DNA from: Chloroflexota bacterium
GTDB taxonomy: Bacteria > Chloroflexota > Dehalococcoidia > Tepidiformales > Tepidiformaceae
NCBI GenBank assembly: GCA_016234445.1
Contig: JACRBT010000014.1
Coordinates: forward strand, 1 to 64,000
DNA length: 64,000 nucleotides
Direction of reading: 5' to 3'
The notes under the pieces: generated by a model
Seen by the model: only the letters and a program-made list of their open reading frames with translations
Told to the model about the DNA's origin: nothing
Database searches by the model: none
Shown here: positions 60,473-64,000 of the stretch, one piece after another
How the letters are laid out: each line of letters opens with the position of its first letter
Position numbering within the stretch: position 1 is the first letter of the stretch
Position numbers and translations under genes: made by a program

Positions 60473-60982
60473 ATGAAGCTCCGATTCGGTCTCGTTGCCA
60501 TCGTCCTCGCCGGGGGCGTCGTCGTCGCTGCCTGTGGCGACGGCCCGGACAAGCCCGCCGCGACGCCGACCTATGCCGCGACGCGCGTAGCGACGTCCGT
60601 GCCCGGGAGCTTCAGCGCGGCCCCGAAGCTCGGGGGGAACGTCACGGTGATCTACCCCGCCCACGCGACGAGCGTCGCCCAGGCGGGGACGAAACTGCGC
60701 GGCAACAGCAAGTCCGGGGTCTGCGCGGACGTGAACTTCGACGGGATCACCACCGCTAACGCGCAGTGGTTCCGGATGGCGGTCGATGGCGTGGAAGTGA
60801 CGCCGAAGCTCTACTGGTTTGTGAGCGACGTGGCCGCTCCCACGGGCGGGACCGTCTGCCACATCCCGGCCGAGGGGCTGACGGTTGGCCGCCACAACGC
60901 GGCGGTGACGGTCACCGACCCGCGGAGCAGCACGGCGAGCCCGCGGCAGATCGTCGCCTGGGAGTTCGACGTCACCCCCTGA
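60473..60982 (+). CDS. Uncharacterised lipoprotein
   Basis: The protein has 169 residues. The signal peptide ends in the lipobox VVAAC followed by GDGPD. The mature part (~45-169) is a single beta-rich domain (VTVIYPAHATSVAQAGTKL, then WFRMAVDGVEVTP), possibly Ig-like, with one Cys pair (GVCADV and TVCHIP). GAGGG lies 6 nt before the ATG. It precedes a second lipoprotein gene (M23 peptidase), separated by an R4 repeat. Confidence 0.8.
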   Translation: MKLRFGLVAIVLAGGVVVAACGDGPDKPAATPTYAATRVATSVPGSFSAAPKLGGNVTVIYPAHATSVAQAGTKLRGNSKSGVCADVNFDGITTANAQWFRMAVDGVEVTPKLYWFVSDVAAPTGGTVCHIPAEGLTVGRHNAAVTVTDPRSSTASPRQIVAWEFDVTP

Positions 60983-60990
60983 GGGGGCGA

Positions 60991-61052
60991 TGGTAGCCGC
61001 GCCCGACCGTGGGCGTATCGCCGGGTAACTCCGACCCGCGCCAGCCTCCACC
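60991..61052 (-). repeat. R4 dispersed repeat copy
   Basis: Read on the minus strand it starts GGTGGAGGCTGGCGCGGG and ends GCGCGGCTACCA, matching 6575-6636 without gaps. It separates two lipoprotein genes. Confidence 0.72.
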
Positions 61053-61122
61053 GCTTGCTGGCGACCTTTCCTCTCCCTACCCCCTACCGCCTGCGCGGGG
61101 CACCCTACGGGGGATGGGGCGC

Positions 61123-62079
61123 ATGTCGCGGCGGACGTTTCTCCTTGGGGCCGGAGGGCTGGTGCTGGTCGGCTGCGGCGGTTCTTCGGGCGACGACGGC
61201 GACGGGGCGGTGGTGCGAATCCTCACCGTGGCGCCGACCGTGCCCCCCGGGGCGACTTCGCCGGGCGCAACGGCGACGGCCCTCCCTGCGCCGGAACTGG
61301 TGCTCTCCACGGAAGAGGTCTACCAGGCGGGAGCGGTGCTGGTCTCGGTGACCGGCGGAGTCGCGGGCGGGACCGCGACCTGGCTCGACAAGCAGTACCC
61401 GCTCATCCAGGGCTCCCAGAGCATGTTCACGTTCACCGGGACGGGCACTGACGTGGCCCCGGGGGTGCATCAGCTCAAGGTCGAAGTGACCCAGAAGAAC
61501 GGATCGAAGGGGACCCTTTCGGCCGACATCACCGTGTTGGCGACCGAATGGACGGTCGACTCACTGACCTTCACGCCCGAACAGACGGCGGCCCTGCTGG
61601 ACCCGAAGACGGTCGCCAGCGAACTTGCCGTCCTCGACGGGTACTACGCGACGCGGACGAAGGAGAAGCTCTGGAGCGGCGGGTGGATCGTGCCCACGGA
61701 GGGTGCGCTGACGGCGCGGTTCGGCGAGATGCGGTCGATCAACGGGTCGGCGCCGTCCGGGCATCACGGCGGCACGGACATCGGCGCGATCGTGGGGACG
61801 CCAGTGGTGGCGACGAATTCGGGGAAAGTGGTGATGGCCCGTCAGCTGCAGCTCCGGGGGAACATGGTGATCGTCGACCACGGCGGTGGGGTGCTTTCGG
61901 GCTATGCGCACATGAGCGCCTTTGCCGCGGGCGAGGGGCAGGAGGTGAAGCAGGGCGACCTGATCGGCTACGTGGGGAACACGGGGCTTTCGACGGCCGC
62001 GCACCTGCACTGGGAGATGGCCGTCGGGGGCATCCTCGTGGACGCCCTCCGGTTCACCGACGGCACGAACGGGTTCTGA
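61123..62079 (+). CDS. M23-family peptidase, twin-arginine lipoprotein
   Basis: The protein has 318 residues from ATG 61123; ATG 61114 adds three residues. The N-terminus MSRRTFLLGAGGLVLVGC combines a twin-arginine signal with a lipobox Cys. A linker and a beta-rich domain cover ~50-190. The C-terminal M23 domain (~210-318) has HHGGTDIG (zinc His and Asp), SGYAHMSAF and HLHWEM, all zinc ligands present. It should cleave peptidoglycan cross-links or other Gly-containing peptides at the cell surface. Confidence 0.9.
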   Translation: MSRRTFLLGAGGLVLVGCGGSSGDDGDGAVVRILTVAPTVPPGATSPGATATALPAPELVLSTEEVYQAGAVLVSVTGGVAGGTATWLDKQYPLIQGSQSMFTFTGTGTDVAPGVHQLKVEVTQKNGSKGTLSADITVLATEWTVDSLTFTPEQTAALLDPKTVASELAVLDGYYATRTKEKLWSGGWIVPTEGALTARFGEMRSINGSAPSGHHGGTDIGAIVGTPVVATNSGKVVMARQLQLRGNMVIVDHGGGVLSGYAHMSAFAAGEGQEVKQGDLIGYVGNTGLSTAAHLHWEMAVGGILVDALRFTDGTNGF

Positions 62080-62088
62080 GGGCGGCGG

Positions 62089-63150
62089 TCACTCCGGGCC
62101 GGCGGGTTCGGCGGGGCTGTCCCAGAGGGCGGGCTGGGCGAGGTCGCGGGTGGGCGGGATGAGGCCGAGGTGGCGATAGGCGCTGGCGGTGGCAACCCGG
62201 CCACGCGGGGTCCGCTGGAGGAAGCCGCACTGGAGGAGGAAGGGTTCGTAGACGTCCATGATCGTGTCGGCCTCTTCGCTGATCGAGGCGGCGATCGTTT
62301 CGAGGCCGACGGGGCCGCCGCCGAACTTCTCGATGATGGCGCGGAGGACGCTGCGGTCGGTTTCGTCGAGGCCGAGGTCGTCGATTTCGAGCAGCTTCAG
62401 AGCGGCGCGCGTGTCTTCGAGGGTGATGACGCCCGTGCCGCGCACTTCCGAATAGTCGCGCACGCGGCGGAGGATGCGGTTGGCGATGCGTGGTGTGCCA
62501 CGGGAGCGGCGGGCGATTTCGAAAGCGGCGTCATCCGGCAGGGCGAGGCCGAGGATGCTGGCCGACCTTCGGACGATGACAGCCAGGGTCGGCGGGTCGT
62601 AGAAGTCCAGGCGGTAAACGGAGCCGAAGCGGTCGCGCATGGGGGCGCTGACCATGGCGTAGCGGGTGGTGGCGCCAACGAGGGTGAACTTCGGCATGGC
62701 GAGGCGGACGGAGCGGGCGCCGGGGCCTTTGCCGATGACGAGGTCGAGGGCGTAGTCCTCCATCGCCGGGTAGAGGATCTCTTCGACGGCGCGGGAGAGG
62801 CGGTGGATCTCGTCGATGAAGAGGATGTCGTGCTGCTTCAGGTTCGTGAGGATGGCGGCGAGGTCGCCCGGGCGCTCGATCGCGGGGCCGCTGGTGGTGC
62901 GGATGGCGACGTCCATTTCGTGCGCGACGATGTTGGCGAGGGTGGTCTTGCCGAGGCCTGGGGGGCCGTAGAGAAGGATGTGATCGAGGGCGTCGCCGCG
63001 CTGGCGGGCGGCGGCGATGGCGATCGAGAGGTTCTCCTTCACCTTGTCCTGGCCGGGGAAGTCGGCGAGGAGGCGGGGGCGAAGGGAGCGTTCGACTTCG
63101 GCGTCGTCCACGCCGGCGGTGGGGGCCACGAGGCGGTCGTCGGGGTCCAT
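62089..63150 (-). CDS. ruvB: Holliday junction branch-migration helicase RuvB
   Basis: The protein has 353 residues. Walker A is [10 protein letters not shown] (61-70); Walker B is ILFIDEIH (Asp113, Glu114). The sensor/arginine-finger region reads [16 protein letters not shown]. The C-terminal winged helix includes [14 protein letters not shown]. It drives branch migration with RuvA. ATG 63150 gives the family N-terminus; the open frame runs 24 codons further. No ruvA or ruvC is adjacent within the window. Confidence 0.97.
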   Translation of the reverse strand: MDPDDRLVAPTAGVDDAEVERSLRPRLLADFPGQDKVKENLSIAIAAARQRGDALDHILLYGPPGLGKTTLANIVAHEMDVAIRTTSGPAIERPGDLAAILTNLKQHDILFIDEIHRLSRAVEEILYPAMEDYALDLVIGKGPGARSVRLAMPKFTLVGATTRYAMVSAPMRDRFGSVYRLDFYDPPTLAVIVRRSASILGLALPDDAAFEIARRSRGTPRIANRILRRVRDYSEVRGTGVITLEDTRAALKLLEIDDLGLDETDRSVLRAIIEKFGGGPVGLETIAASISEEADTIMDVYEPFLLQCGFLQRTPRGRVATASAYRHLGLIPPTRDLAQPALWDSPAEPAGPE

Positions 63151-63312
63151 GCGCGTAGTAGGCACCAGCGGGCGGGGAAGGGCAACCGGGCACCGGCCGT
63201 GACTGCGTCGCCAGATTGTCACCGGGAATTTACGAAGCGGTAAACAACGCGCCGTATCTTCCGGGGGCCCCCGGACGCTTACTACTGTGAGACGCCCCCA
63301 AGAGGAGCACTT

Positions 63313-63876
63313 GTGACTGTTGCACCAGCCACCGGGAACGCCGGCGCCCTGGTCTTTCCCCGGCCCACCGAGATCCAGCAGCTACAGGCCCGGGAGGAAG
63401 GGGCCTGGGCGGCGCTGTTTGAACGCGAGTACCTGTTCGTCTTCCGGAACCTGCTTGCCCAGACGGGCAACCGGGCCGTGGCGGAGGACATCGCCCAGCA
63501 GGTATTCCTTGAGGCGCTGGCCGGGATCGGCCGCTACCGCGACCGGGGGAAACCGATTCGCGCCTGGCTGCTGCGGATCGGCCGGAACCGCGCGCACGAC
63601 TGGTATCGCCGTGGCGGGAGGGAAGAGCACCGCGAGGTCGACGTCCCGACGCCGGGGCCGGAAGAGGCGCTGACGCCGGCACTCGATGCCATGGCGGCGC
63701 TCACCCCGGACCAGCGGGAAGTGGTGCACCTCCGCTTTGTGGAGGGATACCAGCTGGAAGAAGTGGCCGGGCTGACGGGCCGAAGCGTGGGGGCGGTGAA
63801 GTCGCTCCAGCACCGCGCCCTTGACCGCCTTCGGGTGGAACTTGATGAAACAGCGACGAGGAGGGAGAACCGATGA
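63313..63876 (+). CDS. ECF-type RNA polymerase sigma factor
   Basis: The protein has 187 residues. Region 2 covers ~25-95 ([52 protein letters not shown]). Region 4 covers ~125-178 ([40 protein letters not shown]). GAGGAGC lies 4 nt before the GTG. Its stop overlaps the next gene as ATGA, the usual arrangement with an anti-sigma factor. A putative promoter lies in 63230-63290, where TTACTACT is seen. Confidence 0.93.
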   Translation: MTVAPATGNAGALVFPRPTEIQQLQAREEGAWAALFEREYLFVFRNLLAQTGNRAVAEDIAQQVFLEALAGIGRYRDRGKPIRAWLLRIGRNRAHDWYRRGGREEHREVDVPTPGPEEALTPALDAMAALTPDQREVVHLRFVEGYQLEEVAGLTGRSVGAVKSLQHRALDRLRVELDETATRRENR

Positions 63877-64000
63877 GAGGGACCATGATGGAAGAGCAGA
63901 CGGAACAAGACGTGCGCGATCTGCTGGCGCCGCTGCATACGGCGGCACCGGCCGCGGAGGCGGCGGTGCGCGCCCGAGCCGCTCTCGTCCGCGCTTCGAC
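63873..64000 (+). CDS. Start of probable anti-sigma factor gene, cut by the window end
   Basis: Forty-two codons are visible ([20 protein letters not shown] and on to RAALVRAS). The ATG overlaps the sigma gene stop (ATGA), and GAGGGAG precedes it. The segment is helical and Ala-rich. The anti-sigma role is inferred from position only; a membrane helix would be expected beyond the window. Confidence 0.6.
   Translation, partial: MRGTMMEEQTEQDVRDLLAPLHTAAPAAEAAVRARAALVRAS

Overview
The window is 64 kb of gene-dense, very GC-rich bacterial DNA. It has 57 supported protein genes and no rRNA or tRNA that I could recognise. Several features suggest a Chloroflexota lineage, Dehalococcoidia-like rather than anything closer to cultivated models: repeated family III CoA-transferases, LLM-type flavoenzymes, lipoproteins with an ACGD-type lipobox, heptanucleotide tandem repeats, and many start codons placed 6-9 nt after a TAnnnT element. 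This placement is inferred from style and content, not from a marker gene.

Layout. 0.3-2.5 kb: a sulfur operon (ArsR-rhodanese regulator, DsrE-like protein, sulfide:quinone-reductase-like flavoprotein). 2.6-7.1 kb: an AT-richer accessory patch with a SIR2-PIN fusion protein, a HicAB toxin-antitoxin pair and a solitary HicB. 7.2-12 kb: MFS exporter, aldo/keto reductase, DUF1232 protein, SGNH-like protein and a PHB-depolymerase-type esterase. 12-29.6 kb: catabolic genes (one single and two fused CaiB/BaiF CoA-transferases, MFS, a 3-hydroxyacyl-CoA dehydrogenase, an orphan molybdenum oxidoreductase, nitronate monooxygenase, zinc alcohol dehydrogenase) mixed with housekeeping malQ and prs. 30-43.9 kb: GNAT, polyphosphate:AMP phosphotransferase, DinB, a duplicated small gene, glyA, a NucS-like nuclease, XdhC, a P-type ATPase, an AlbA_2/Schlafen-like regulator and a membrane-anchored LuxR-type regulator. 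43.9-58 kb: alkylsulfatase-like MBL protein, Fic protein, a third fused CoA-transferase, flavin reductase, EthD, aminotransferase, Baeyer-Villiger monooxygenase, FKBP lipoprotein, NIPSNAP and LLM oxidoreductase. 58-64 kb: PaiB, MFS, lipoproteins, an M23 peptidase, ruvB and an ECF sigma factor with its presumed anti-sigma gene cut by the window end.

How it fits together. The metabolic genes read as aerobic breakdown of organic acids, ketones and related compounds through CoA esters: CoA-transferases activate, dehydrogenases and flavoenzymes oxidise, and four MFS proteins move substrates or products. Accessory genes (SIR2-PIN, HicAB, HsdR_N-like, NucS-like, AlbA_2, Fic) are scattered singly rather than forming one defence island.

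Non-coding structure is the most unusual aspect. At least four families of dispersed intergenic repeats (called R1-R4 here) and several heptanucleotide tandem repeats occupy gaps between genes. R1 has a hairpin whose paired bases co-vary between copies, usually starts within 17 nt of a plus-strand stop codon, and in several gaps its tail supplies the stop codon of the converging gene. Three fused CoA-transferases share one substitution pattern: the catalytic Asp is kept in the C-terminal half and replaced by an aromatic residue in the N-terminal half.
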